Shown here in pieces: positions 1-8,964 of a stretch of DNA of 64,000 bases. Position 1 is the stretch's first letter, and each line of letters opens with the position of its first letter. Position numbers and translations under genes: made by a program. Source of the DNA: JAIPDZ01 sp034522175 (GTDB lineage Bacteria; Desulfobacterota; DSM-4660; Desulfatiglandales; Desulfatiglandaceae); NCBI GenBank assembly GCA_034522175.1, contig JAXHLQ010000001.1, positions 248,001 to 312,000 of the forward strand, given 5' to 3'. The notes under the pieces were generated by a model that ran no database searches, was not told the DNA's origin, and saw nothing but the letters and a program-made list of their open reading frames with translations.

Positions 1-297
1 CTGCACTTTGCGCCTGAAGGCCTTCAGCGCGCGTCCCTTCAACTGGGTGATGTTTTCCCGGTCCAGAAGAATATTCCCGGCAGTGACGTCCTCAAGCCCC
101 ACGATGAGCCTGCCCACCGTGGTTTTCCCGCTCCCGCTCTCGCCTACGAGTCCGAAAATCTCCCCTTCACAGATCTTCAGCGATACGTTCCGCAGCGCCA
201 CCACATCCTTTCTCCGGGCCCCGAAAAGTGCGCCCTTACTGCGGTAGATCTTTTCCACGTTCTGGATATCGAGTATCGGCTCAGGACGGTCCTGCAT
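1..297 (-). CDS. dppF: Peptide ABC transporter ATP-binding protein, DppF/OppF type (partial)
   Basis: This is the N-terminal 99 residues of the second ATPase of a peptide ABC importer; the rest lies beyond the left edge. The ATG at 297-295 is 2 nt after the stop of the upstream dppD-like gene. The Walker A motif GESGSGKTT is near residues 52-60, preceded by the usual D-x-VALRNVS beta strands. In this family the F subunit pairs with the D subunit on the cytoplasmic side to drive uptake. The gene order A-B-C-D-F is the standard one. Substrate specificity (dipeptide, oligopeptide, nickel or other) cannot be read from this fragment. Confidence 0.9.
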   Translation of the reverse strand, partial: MQDRPEPILDIQNVEKIYRSKGALFGARRKDVVALRNVSLKICEGEIFGLVGESGSGKTTVGRLIVGLEDVTAGNILLDRENITQLKGRALKAFRRKVQ

Positions 298-299
298 CG

Positions 300-1265
300 T
301 TACCTACCCATCTCACAACGGCAGCACAAGGCTTTGTGCCGATGCCCCATGGCCACCCATTCGGGGGTCTTTTCCTTGCAGGAAGGGATCTGCTCCCGGC
401 ACCGGTCACAGAACCGGCACCCCAACTGGGGTTCAATCAGATCAGGGGTCTCTCCCGGGATGGGAACCAGATCCGCCTTTTGCCCGGTCAGCGTGGGAAA
501 GGAGGACAAGAGGGCCTTGGTATAGGGATGCACCGGATCCTCAAAGACTTCCTCCCTCGATCCGTATTCCACGAGCTGACCCGCGTACATCACCCCGATG
601 TCGTGGCACATGTCGGCCACAATGGATATGTCATGGGATATGAAGATGATCCCGATGTTGAACTCCTTCTGGAGGGCCCGGGTTTCGGCCAGAATCTGGT
701 CCTGAACAATGACGTCCAATGCGGTGGTGGGCTCATCCGCAATAATCAATGCGGGCCGGCATGCCAGGGCCATAGCGATAATGGCCCGCTGCTTCATCCC
801 GCCACTGTACTGATGCGGGTAATCCCGCATGCGATCGGTTTCGATGCCCACCAGTTCAAAGAGTTCCTCCACCTGCTCCATGGCCTTTTCCTTACTCAGC
901 CCGGGGTTATGAACCAGGATAGCCTCCGCCACCTGATCTCCCACCCGTTGAACCGGATTCAGGGCGTTCATGGCCGCTTGAAAGATCATGGCGATCTTGC
1001 GCCACCTGACCGCTCTCATCTCGTCGGGCGACAGCTTCACCAGGTCCTCGCCCTCAAAGAGAATCCGTCCCTCCCGTATGAAGCCGTTCGGGGGAAGCAG
1101 GCCCATGAGCCCCATCCCGATGGTGGTCTTTCCGCAACCGGACTCTCCCACAAACCCGAGGGACTGGCCCCTATCCAAAGAAAAAGAGACCCCGTCCACG
1201 GCCCTGAGATACCCGTTTTTGGTGCGGTAATCGATGCAGAGGTTTTCCACTTCGAGGAGGGCCAT
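300..1265 (-). CDS. dppD: Peptide ABC transporter ATP-binding protein, DppD/OppD type
   Basis: A 321-residue ABC ATPase of the oligopeptide/dipeptide importer family. Walker A GESGCGKTT is at residues 40-48, the signature YSGGMKQR is near 153-160, and Walker B LIIADEP with the D-loop TTALD is near 173-184. The C-terminal Cys-rich extension (GCRFCDRC...IPSC) is the oligo_HPY tail typical of OppD/DppD. Length is normal for the family. Its ATG directly follows the stop of the permease gene dppC, so translation is probably coupled. It should form a heterodimer with the DppF-type ATPase at the left edge of the window. Confidence 0.95.
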   Translation of the reverse strand: MALLEVENLCIDYRTKNGYLRAVDGVSFSLDRGQSLGFVGESGCGKTTIGMGLMGLLPPNGFIREGRILFEGEDLVKLSPDEMRAVRWRKIAMIFQAAMNALNPVQRVGDQVAEAILVHNPGLSKEKAMEQVEELFELVGIETDRMRDYPHQYSGGMKQRAIIAMALACRPALIIADEPTTALDVIVQDQILAETRALQKEFNIGIIFISHDISIVADMCHDIGVMYAGQLVEYGSREEVFEDPVHPYTKALLSSFPTLTGQKADLVPIPGETPDLIEPQLGCRFCDRCREQIPSCKEKTPEWVAMGHRHKALCCRCEMGR

Positions 1266-2252
1266 TTAATCCGTTTGATCCTCTCTTCTCAATCTCGGGT
1301 CCAGCACCTCGTCCATGGCTCTCCCGAGCATGTAAAAGGACAGGGTGATCAATGAGATGCAGATACCCGGCGGCAGCAGCCAGTAAAGGGCCTTGAACAT
1401 GTGACCGGTCTTCCACACCCACTGCAGCATCATGCCCCAGCTCACCGTTCCGGGGTCTCCGAACCCCAGAAAGGCCAGGGCGGCCTCGATGATGATGGCG
1501 GAGGTCACCCGAAAAGTCATGAACAAAAATGCCAGGGGCAACACATTGGGCATGATATGCCTGAATATGATCCGGAAATGGGATGCCCCGGCCACTTTGG
1601 CCGCCTCGATAAAGGGCCGCTGTTTTAAGGAAAGGGTCTGGCCCCTTATGATCCGGGACACCCCCGGCCAGCGGAAAAGGGCAATAATCAGCACAATGGT
1701 CCAGATGTTGAGCTGTCCGAAGACAGCGGCAAGGATCAATACCACCAGGAGGGTGGGCATGACCATGATCATATCCGCCAGCCGCATGAGGAGCGTATCC
1801 ACAAACCGCCCCATGTAACCGGCGGTCATGCCGATGGCGGTTCCCAGGACGATGCTCATGACAGCGGCCGAAACCCCCACCATGAAGGCCACCCGCGCCC
1901 CCGCCAAAAGCTGGCTTAAGATATCGCGCCCCATGAAATCGGTCCCCAGCCAGTGCTTCAGGCTCGGGCCGGTGCTGTCCGTGATATCCGGATCCACCCC
2001 GGTCATGGGATTGTACATGGGATCGATCAAGGGCGGGATGTAGCTCGTGAGCGCCATCAATGCAAACATGGTCAAGAGGACCAGGCCGATCTTTCCGAGA
2101 AGGCTCTGCCGGAAGATGGCCCACCCCTCCAGAAAAGACGTTACCCAGGGGTATTTTTGCAGCCCTTTGACCTCCGCACCCGTTGTCGTTTTTTCAGTCA
2201 ATGTATCGTGGCGTCCTTTGCCTGGCGCACAAACCACGCCGTTCTGCGCCAA
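1266..2252 (-). CDS. dppC: Peptide ABC transporter permease, DppC/OppC type
   Basis: Inner-membrane permease of a peptide ABC importer, up to 328 residues. It has a cytoplasmic N-terminus, a first membrane segment around LLGKIGLVLLTMFALMAL, a periplasmic loop containing LGTDFMGRDILSQLL (the OppC family hallmark), then further membrane segments. The EAA coupling loop is EAAKVAGASHFRIIFRH. The reading frame opens at a TTG at 2252; a second in-frame TTG near 2201, behind an AAAGGA-like sequence, is an equally plausible start. The stop abuts the ATG of dppD. It should pair with the DppB-type permease encoded just upstream. Confidence 0.92.
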   Translation of the reverse strand: MAQNGVVCAPGKGRHDTLTEKTTTGAEVKGLQKYPWVTSFLEGWAIFRQSLLGKIGLVLLTMFALMALTSYIPPLIDPMYNPMTGVDPDITDSTGPSLKHWLGTDFMGRDILSQLLAGARVAFMVGVSAAVMSIVLGTAIGMTAGYMGRFVDTLLMRLADMIMVMPTLLVVLILAAVFGQLNIWTIVLIIALFRWPGVSRIIRGQTLSLKQRPFIEAAKVAGASHFRIIFRHIMPNVLPLAFLFMTFRVTSAIIIEAALAFLGFGDPGTVSWGMMLQWVWKTGHMFKALYWLLPPGICISLITLSFYMLGRAMDEVLDPRLRREDQTD

Positions 2253-2276
2253 ATATTTTGGGTTACCATGACCCGG

Positions 2277-3252
2277 CTAATACCTGATTCTGGGATCGAG
2301 GTAGGCGTAGAGCACATCCACCACCAGATTGGAAATCAATACCACAATGGCGATCAGGAGAAACGATGCCTGTGCCAGGGGATAGTCGTTCTGGCTCACC
2401 GAAAATACCAGCTCCCTCCCGATACCCGGCCAGGTAAAGACCGTTTCCGTCAGGGCTCCACCGTTGATGGAAAAGGCCAGGCTCAGTCCGACACTGGTGA
2501 CCACGGGAAGCGCCGCATTGGGGGCGGCGTGGTGATCCCTGATGTCTTTTTCTTCCAGACCCTTGGCCCGGGCCGTCAAAATATAATCCTCCTTGAGGGT
2601 TTCCAGCATGCTGCTCCGCATGATCAACAGATAGGCCCCGAAGTGAATGAGAAAAAGCGTGCTCAGGGGGAGCACCATATGATACAGCACATCCAGGCCT
2701 TTTTTGATCAGGCCGGCATCCGGGTCCAGCCACACCTCCTCTGAAATCATTCCGTTAATGGGGAACCATCCCAGCTTGTATCCAAAGACCCAGATCAGGA
2801 TCAGGGCCAGCCAGGGGAGAAATAGGGTGTGGGTCACCAGTGCACCGATGGTCATGATGGAGTCGGTCTTTTTCCCCTTGTGCCAGGATGCAATTTTCCC
2901 AAGAAAAACGCCCACCAGGGCCGATAAGATGATGGAGGTGGTAAAGAGGAGGATGGTGTTGGGCAGCCGATCCCATATGACGTCCACCACCGGCTCCCCA
3001 TAGTGAAATGAAACGCCGAAGTGTCCGGTAAAAAAGTTCTTGAGGTAGACCAGGTACTGGATACCGAGCGGTTGATCCAGCCCCAGTTGATGGATGAGCT
3101 GTTCCGCGTCCTCCGGGGTCATGTCCGGATCCACCATCCTGGATACCGGATCCCCGGGCCAGCCGGAAGAGGAGAAAAAGCACCGTCAGAATCACGAAGA
3201 AGATGATCGTGATCTGGACCAGCCGTTTTACGATATACCGTCTCAGTTCCAT
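2277..3252 (-). CDS. dppB: Peptide ABC transporter permease, DppB/OppB type (frameshifted)
   Basis: Permease partner of DppC. The N-terminus (MELRRYIVKRLVQ, then a hydrophobic helix and FRLA) lies in one frame, and the rest (MVDPDMTPEDAEQL onward, ending LDPRIRY) in another. The family normally reads FRLAPGDPV here. The break falls in the CCCCGGG tract at about 3152-3158, where a one-base deletion or two-base insertion restores the frame. All later family features are present, including the EAA-like loop around ARAKGLEEKDI. Because the remaining sequence is conserved, I read this as a full gene with an indel, probably a sequence error, rather than a decayed pseudogene. The substrate-binding protein gene starts 136 nt upstream. 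Confidence 0.88.
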
Positions 3253-3388
3253 TTAACGTGCAGTGTCCCACCCACTTCGCCACGAAGACACCAAGTCACC
3301 AAGCATTTCTTGATTTGTAAATGGTTTCTTTGTGTCTTGTCGAAGATTCCGTCTTCAGCGGAGCTGACTTTGTTAGGGTTTATGGCAA

Positions 3389-5116
3389 TTATTTGGGTTT
3401 CAACTCACAGAAGGTCCAGATATTACCGACACCCCCCAGCATCTGGACCCATCCCTTGAACTTCCCTGGACGCACGGCTTCCACCAGCTTGGGATTGTAC
3501 AGGGGAATATAGGGCACGTCCCTCATGATGATCTTCTGCATCTCCCATATGAGTTTTCTGCGATCCCGGCGCACCATGGTCTCTGCTGATTCATTGGCGA
3601 TGCGATCAAACTCGGGATTGTTATACCCGCTCATGTTCCATCCCCTCCGCTTGTCATTTGTGGAGAGAAAGAATGTCCGCAGATAATCGGGATCCAGCGA
3701 GAGCTTCCCATACCCGAGGATGAAGGTATCAAAATCGTGTTTCACCTTGACCTGCTCCAGCAGGGCGCCGAATGACGTGGGCTTGGCAGAGGCCTGTATG
3801 CCCAGCATGCGGAGCCATTCCTGCATCATCATGCCGCACATGGCGCGATGCGGGTCATAATCGGCCGGCGGGGTCAGGATGGTGACTTTTTCCATGGGTT
3901 TTCCGTCGGGGAGCTTGATCCCTTCCCCTGGAACCACCTTACCCGATTCATCCACAGGCGGCACCTCCCAGGAATATCCCGCGTCCTTGAGAATCTCGTA
4001 GGCCTTTTTGATGCGCCCCTCCCGGTCGAGACCTGTTCCGTATCTCGGCACATCCGGACAGTACCAGTAGGTATTCCCGGGCGGCACAATGGAATGCATC
4101 CGAATACCGTATCCCTGCAGTATCCGGCTGATAATGAACTCCTCATCGATCAGCGTCGCAGCCGCCCGTCTCAGATTGGGATCGCTGAAGGGGGCTTTCC
4201 GGACGTTAAACCCCATGTAGTAGAGGGCGCTCCGTTCATTGTTAAACAGTTCGATATCGGGATTCTGTCTCAGGTCTTCCATGTATCCGGACTGAACCCC
4301 CCACCAGAAAAAGTCGATACTGCCTTTCTTCATGGCCAGAATCGCCGCATCCGAGGTACCAAAGACCTTTAAGAGGAGCCCGTCGATGTAAGGCCCCAGT
4401 GCCCGGCCGTTGATCTCCTTGCCGGCGCCGAAGAAATGCTCGTTTTTCTTGAGATAGACGTATGCGCCGCTCCGCCACTCCTCAAGCATGAAGGGACCGC
4501 ACCCGATCGGCTCCTTCACCTTGTGGTTCTGCAAAGTGGACAGGGGTTTTTCCGTCTTTCTCGCCTCTTCAACAATGGGGCCCCACTGTTTCATCTGGGC
4601 GATGGGAATGGTGAGCGATCGGGGCACGAATATGGCTTTCGGCTCCTTGAGATAGAACGTGATCGTCTGAGGATCCGGCGTCTCAATTTTGTCCACGAAG
4701 TCCCACTTGGAGCGGTACCGGGGGACCTTGAACTCATTGATCACACGTACGGTGAAAGCTACATCTTCTGAGGTGAACGGTGTCCCATCCGACCACTTGG
4801 CGGGCCTGAGTTTGATGGTATAGCTGAGTTTCTTGGCGTCAAACTCGGGTTCGGTCGCCGCCAGCCATGGAATGAGGTCCAGTGTGGCCGGATCTCTCAC
4901 ATAGAGGGACTGGTATATCAGCCCCAATACCTTCCAGGACCACCGACTGCTCGCACGCCACACATTCAGTGTCCGAGGCTCTTCCAACACCCCGACCTTC
5001 AACATATCTGCGGCCCATACCGGGGTGCTTGTCAAACCAATACCCATCAGCATACTGACGGCCAATGAAAAAAATACCAATTTCCCTCTAAGTCCCTTTA
5101 CACGATTGCGGCGCAT
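3389..5116 (-). CDS. Peptide ABC transporter substrate-binding protein (SBP_bac_5 family)
   Basis: A 575-residue periplasmic binding protein of the DppA/OppA family. Residues 1-36 form a signal peptide (basic N-region RNRVKGLRGK, hydrophobic core, cleavage near VWA-AD). The mature part opens with LKVGVLEEPRTLNVWRA and has the family sequence KWSDGTPFTSEDVAFTV near residues 105-121. The C-terminal region (WEMQKIIMRDVPYIPLYN) is also typical. It is the first gene of the transporter block and lies only 55 nt downstream of a GshB-like ligase gene on the same strand, so it may be co-transcribed with the radical SAM/ATP-grasp genes. The ligand is unknown. Confidence 0.93.
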   Translation of the reverse strand: MRRNRVKGLRGKLVFFSLAVSMLMGIGLTSTPVWAADMLKVGVLEEPRTLNVWRASSRWSWKVLGLIYQSLYVRDPATLDLIPWLAATEPEFDAKKLSYTIKLRPAKWSDGTPFTSEDVAFTVRVINEFKVPRYRSKWDFVDKIETPDPQTITFYLKEPKAIFVPRSLTIPIAQMKQWGPIVEEARKTEKPLSTLQNHKVKEPIGCGPFMLEEWRSGAYVYLKKNEHFFGAGKEINGRALGPYIDGLLLKVFGTSDAAILAMKKGSIDFFWWGVQSGYMEDLRQNPDIELFNNERSALYYMGFNVRKAPFSDPNLRRAAATLIDEEFIISRILQGYGIRMHSIVPPGNTYWYCPDVPRYGTGLDREGRIKKAYEILKDAGYSWEVPPVDESGKVVPGEGIKLPDGKPMEKVTILTPPADYDPHRAMCGMMMQEWLRMLGIQASAKPTSFGALLEQVKVKHDFDTFILGYGKLSLDPDYLRTFFLSTNDKRRGWNMSGYNNPEFDRIANESAETMVRRDRRKLIWEMQKIIMRDVPYIPLYNPKLVEAVRPGKFKGWVQMLGGVGNIWTFCELKPK

Positions 5117-5171
5117 GGATTTCCCTTTCTATACTTAAGGTTTTTGTGGCTAAAAAAGGTCAGAATGAATG

Positions 5172-6173
5172 TCACGCCCTTCCCTTCATGGCAGACACCC
5201 TCTCTTCGATGAAGTCGATCACCTGGGCTTCCAGTTTTACTTTATTCAGCCGGTTGATACGCGGCACCCCTCCCGGACTCACACAGTTGATTTCAACCAG
5301 TTTATCTCCTATCACATCCACTCCCACAAAGTAAAGCCCATCCTCGATCAGCTTTTCCCGTATGGTCGCACAAATCCTTCGTTCGTTGTCCGTTAAGGTG
5401 TGTTTATAGGCCCTTGCCCCCGCATGGATATTGGTCCTGAAATCCCCTTTGCGGGGTTTCCGCCTCATGGCCCCGATGATTTCACCGTTCAACATGAGAA
5501 TTCGCACATCCCCCTTCTGCTGCACCTCATGCAAATACTCCTGCACCATAATAGGCTCTCTTTCCGGGTAGGCCCGATACGCCCTTACGTAGTAGTTAAT
5601 GAGGGAATTGAGGTTCTCCTGGTCCAGCACACTGACCTTGATCACCCCTTCACCACCGTAGCGCTGCAGGGGTTTGACCACCATGGCCCCGCCGAAATCA
5701 TTGATGATTTTCCTGAGTCTCGACGGATCCCTGGAGACGTGCGTCTCCGGAATGATCTCCGGGAAGTTGAGGGTGTAGAGTTTGCTGTTGGCGAGAAGCT
5801 GTCCGGTGGTACTGTTGATCATAAAGACATCGCTGTTCACCGAGGAGAGAAACTCAATGGTTTGATAAATCAGCGGCGGGTTTTTTCTCAGAAAAAGGGC
5901 GTCAAGGTCTGTCACGGTCTCGAATATGAGTTCGTCCTTCTTGAGGCAGTTGATGAGGGACCGCCAGTACCGCCGCATGGAGAGGTCCCTGGACACGGTG
6001 ATATTGCGCATCCTGGCCACCACCTTTTTTTCCCGAATGTAGATATCATGAGGTTCCAGAAAGTAGACACCGTGTCCCCGCTGGTTGCACTCATACATCA
6101 GGTGACTGGTGGTCTCCATCTCCGGTTCGATGGTATCCAACCGGTCCATCAAAAATGCGATTTCCATGATCAA
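5172..6173 (-). CDS. ATP-grasp ligase, glutathione synthetase (GshB)-like
   Basis: A 333-residue protein with the GshB plan: an N-terminal domain (IAFLMDRLDTI, residues 4-14, and EPHDIYI near 40-46), then an ATP-grasp domain. Visible ATP-grasp features are MVVKPLQRYGGEGV near residues 164-177 (nucleotide-binding loop), VDVIGDKLVEINCVSPGG near 284-301 (metal-binding Glu and Asn, and the SPGG loop of GshB). GshB joins gamma-glutamylcysteine to glycine, but no gshA is nearby and the enzyme sits behind another ATP-grasp gene (4-bp overlap) and a radical SAM gene. A dedicated peptide-bond-forming role in that pathway is therefore as likely as glutathione synthesis; this is inference. Confidence 0.85.
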   Translation of the reverse strand: MIMEIAFLMDRLDTIEPEMETTSHLMYECNQRGHGVYFLEPHDIYIREKKVVARMRNITVSRDLSMRRYWRSLINCLKKDELIFETVTDLDALFLRKNPPLIYQTIEFLSSVNSDVFMINSTTGQLLANSKLYTLNFPEIIPETHVSRDPSRLRKIINDFGGAMVVKPLQRYGGEGVIKVSVLDQENLNSLINYYVRAYRAYPEREPIMVQEYLHEVQQKGDVRILMLNGEIIGAMRRKPRKGDFRTNIHAGARAYKHTLTDNERRICATIREKLIEDGLYFVGVDVIGDKLVEINCVSPGGVPRINRLNKVKLEAQVIDFIEERVSAMKGRA

Positions 6174-7051
6174 CCGCTCCCTTTTCGGGTGGCATGTTTC
6201 ATGATATGGGTGGCCACATCGATGCCCGTGGCCCGTTCCAGTCCCCTGAACCCAGGTGAATAGTTCACCTCAAGCACCTTGGGCGCGCCTGATCCATCCA
6301 CCACCAGATCCGTACCGGCCACATCCAGCCCCAGGGTCCGGGCCGCCCTGACGGTGAGTTGCGCCACCTCACTCTGGAGTTCCACCGGCGTACCTTGTCC
6401 TGTGAGGTGGATATTGGATCGGAAATCCGCGGGCCCCGGCCGCAGCGTCATGGCCCCGATCACCCGGTTTCCCACGACAAAGGCGCGGATATCCCGGCGG
6501 CCTTCTCTCGGGATGTATGCCTGCACCAGCAGGCCCCTGGTGTTGTCCTGCAGGTTGTGGAGGACGAAGGCCGCCGTGGCCGGCGAATTTAGAAGGGCCA
6601 CCCCCTCACCCTGTCGGTTGCTGGGCATCTTCACCACCACCGGGTAGCCTCCGAGTGCGGCCACGGCCTTTTGAAACCCCTTGAAGTTGACCACGAGGTG
6701 TGAATCCGGCACCGGTATCCCGTTCTCGGTCAGCGCCTGGAGGGTCGTGAATTTGTTCCTTGCCAGGCGGATCCCCTCCGATCCGTTGACCGTTCGAACC
6801 CCGCACGCCTCAAACTGCCTGACCACACTCAGGGCATAGTCATTGATGGTGGCGCCGATTCTCGGAATCAAGACGTCAAAACCGGGTCCGTTGTCGGTCA
6901 GCATCCTGAATGCACCCCCATAAATACCGGACACACAATCCCGCGTGTGGATCAGGACCGCTTTATGGCCGAGGCCCTGGGCAGCCTCGATGAGGCGCCG
7001 GTTCGGATGGTATCGCTTATCTCTGACGCTGAGGATGCCGACCACCATCAA
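6170..7051 (-). CDS. ATP-grasp ligase, RimK family
   Basis: A 293-residue RimK-type ATP-grasp enzyme. N-terminal residues resemble RimK/MptN (LIHTRDCVSGIYGG near 33-46, VLIPRIGATINDY near 60-72). The ATP-binding loop is VVKMPSNRQGEGVALL near 138-153, and the C-terminal metal and phosphate site is VLEVNYSPGFRGLE near 265-278. The family adds amino acids, usually glutamate, to a carboxylate on a protein, cofactor or small molecule with ATP hydrolysis. The gene overlaps the GshB-like gene by 4 bp downstream and the radical SAM gene by 4 bp upstream, so the three proteins are probably made together. The acceptor is unknown. Confidence 0.87.
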   Translation of the reverse strand: MMVVGILSVRDKRYHPNRRLIEAAQGLGHKAVLIHTRDCVSGIYGGAFRMLTDNGPGFDVLIPRIGATINDYALSVVRQFEACGVRTVNGSEGIRLARNKFTTLQALTENGIPVPDSHLVVNFKGFQKAVAALGGYPVVVKMPSNRQGEGVALLNSPATAAFVLHNLQDNTRGLLVQAYIPREGRRDIRAFVVGNRVIGAMTLRPGPADFRSNIHLTGQGTPVELQSEVAQLTVRAARTLGLDVAGTDLVVDGSGAPKVLEVNYSPGFRGLERATGIDVATHIMKHATRKGSG

Positions 7052-8733
7052 CAGATCAAGGCCTCCATACGGGATAAAAGCGCCTGGGCCTCCTCAGATG
7101 AGGCGTTCACGGGTGAATGTCCCTTTATAGTCAAGAGGAGATCCCGCTTCAACCGAAAAAGCGACTCGATCCTATGGGGTGAAAACCCCTCTCCCCTCAG
7201 CAGTTTATAGATCTCCTCCACATAGGCCTGTCCATCGGTGTAGCTCCTGTGGATCTTCTCGATCATCTGGGCCATCAAACCGGCGGCTTCACCGGAGTCC
7301 ATGGTATGGTGTCGCCATGCCAGTCCGAGGCCTTTTAATCCCAAATCGTCGCGCTGGCGGTGAACCAGGGTATTGCCGGTATAATAGAACAGATAGGGAT
7401 GGTAGTAAGGGAGCCCGCTTCCATTGATGAATTCAACAGTTTCCGAGAAGGTGTCCGATGTCTCACCGGGATACCCGATGATAAAACTCCCCCGGCTGAC
7501 GATCCCCGCATCGTTGAGCATTTTGATGGCCTCCCGGGACTGGTCAACCGCCAGTCGCTTGTCCATATTGTCGAGGATCCGCTGGCTGCCTGATTCCAGA
7601 CCCAGATCCAGAAACTCGCATCCGGACCGTTTCATCAAACGGACCAGATCGGGTGTCAATGCACTGGCCCTGGCAAAGGAAGACCATGTAAAACCAAATC
7701 CCTCCCGGATCATCATCTCCAGCACTGCTTTGAGCCTTTCCTTCCGGGCAGTGAAGTTGTCATCGGTAAACCGGATATGGCGCACGAACCCAAGGGCATC
7801 GATCGCTTCGAGTTCTTTTTTGAGCACATCGATGGATTTAAAATGGACCTGGGGAAAGAGCCAGTGATAGGTACAGAAACGGCACCGGTAGGCACACCCC
7901 CGGCTGCTGTTCACGGGCAGCGTGTTGCGCAAATAGGCTTTCGGCACCAGGTCCCACCGGATGGCCGTGTCATCCATGGGGATGTCTTCAGCCAGCCTCG
8001 GCGTAAACCGGAGGCTCCCCTGCGCATCAAAATAGGCCACATTGGGCACCTGATCGAGGGAACCGCCGTTTTCAAAGGTCCGAAGGAGTTTGATCAGGGT
8101 CTGCTCCCCTTTTGCCTCCACCACAAAGGCATCCACATGGGGGTGAAAGCGAGAGAGGTAGTTCAATGTCCCTTGGGAGAACCGCTCTCCGGCATGAAGC
8201 ACCTTTTTGACCAGCATGCCGCCTGCCACGACCGGGATATCCGGCGCCAACGCTTTGATTTCCCGGGCCATCTCCCTTATATCGTTCATGAAGATGAAAT
8301 TGGACGAGATGCAGACGGCCAAAGGATCCCCGGTCAACACCTGAGAAAGGTCGCAGGTGGCATGGTTCTGGACGACCACGGGTTCGTATCCGTGACGTTC
8401 GAGGTATTGATACATATAGATGCCGTTTAAGGTGACGGTGTTGGCAAGCGAGTAGTGTTGATTCGCGTTTTCGGAAGTCAGCACCGGCATCCTGCGGCCG
8501 TTTTTTACAAAATTCACCACGTCGAGAAGGTCCATATATCGGCCTTCCATGAACAGGCAGTTCTCCAATATGTGGTGATGGACCTCCTTTTGCAGGGCCA
8601 GTAAATCGAGATCCGGAAAGCGATGAGACTGGCGTTTTGCCCGATTTTCTGCATCGGTCAGCTTTTTTCTCAGGTGGGTATGGGTATCCAGCGGCTGGTT
8701 TTGAGCAATGAATATGACCTTTTTTCGCGACAT
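7048..8733 (-). CDS. B12-binding-type radical SAM enzyme
   Basis: A 561-residue protein. The radical SAM cluster motif is C280-x3-C284-x2-C287 within SRGCAYRCRFCTYHW. Residues about 95-215 form a Rossmann-like segment in the place of a cobalamin-binding domain (AVCISSNFIFMNDI, PDIPVVAGGML), but I do not see the classical DxHxxG motif, so B12 binding is uncertain. Later radical SAM features include RFTDDNF, LDLGLESGS and FIIGYPGET. The N-terminal 90 residues are helical and unfamiliar. It is the first gene of a three-gene operon with two ATP-grasp ligases. The reaction (methylation, rearrangement or other) cannot be assigned from sequence alone. Confidence 0.88.
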   Translation of the reverse strand: MSRKKVIFIAQNQPLDTHTHLRKKLTDAENRAKRQSHRFPDLDLLALQKEVHHHILENCLFMEGRYMDLLDVVNFVKNGRRMPVLTSENANQHYSLANTVTLNGIYMYQYLERHGYEPVVVQNHATCDLSQVLTGDPLAVCISSNFIFMNDIREMAREIKALAPDIPVVAGGMLVKKVLHAGERFSQGTLNYLSRFHPHVDAFVVEAKGEQTLIKLLRTFENGGSLDQVPNVAYFDAQGSLRFTPRLAEDIPMDDTAIRWDLVPKAYLRNTLPVNSSRGCAYRCRFCTYHWLFPQVHFKSIDVLKKELEAIDALGFVRHIRFTDDNFTARKERLKAVLEMMIREGFGFTWSSFARASALTPDLVRLMKRSGCEFLDLGLESGSQRILDNMDKRLAVDQSREAIKMLNDAGIVSRGSFIIGYPGETSDTFSETVEFINGSGLPYYHPYLFYYTGNTLVHRQRDDLGLKGLGLAWRHHTMDSGEAAGLMAQMIEKIHRSYTDGQAYVEEIYKLLRGEGFSPHRIESLFRLKRDLLLTIKGHSPVNASSEEAQALLSRMEALIC

Positions 8734-8964
8734 CAGCCTCCGATTGAAAAAGCGGCCCGAATTTCCACCGCCGGGACGGTGCCATCTTTACATCTGCCGC
8801 ATGGTAGGGAAATCGAATGGTTCTGTCAACCTGAGACGGATGACGGGGGAACGTGACGGGTGGCCTTTGCCCGATTGAACTGAAATGAATCGGTTCCTGT
8901 TTTGGGGGAATAGGCGGGTCGTGTCCATCATCCATGGACTGTGACCGCGCCAGGGGGCTTCTTT
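8734..8964. other. Intergenic region upstream of the radical SAM operon
   Basis: 231 nt between the end of livF and the start of the radical SAM gene, both on the minus strand. It should hold the promoter of the radical SAM/ATP-grasp operon and the end of the LIV operon transcript. I see no convincing intrinsic terminator or recognisable operator. Confidence 0.4.

Noticed and set aside
228..1355. A 375-codon plus-strand frame opposite dppD
   Set aside because: Entirely antisense to a well-conserved ABC ATPase; no domain of its own.
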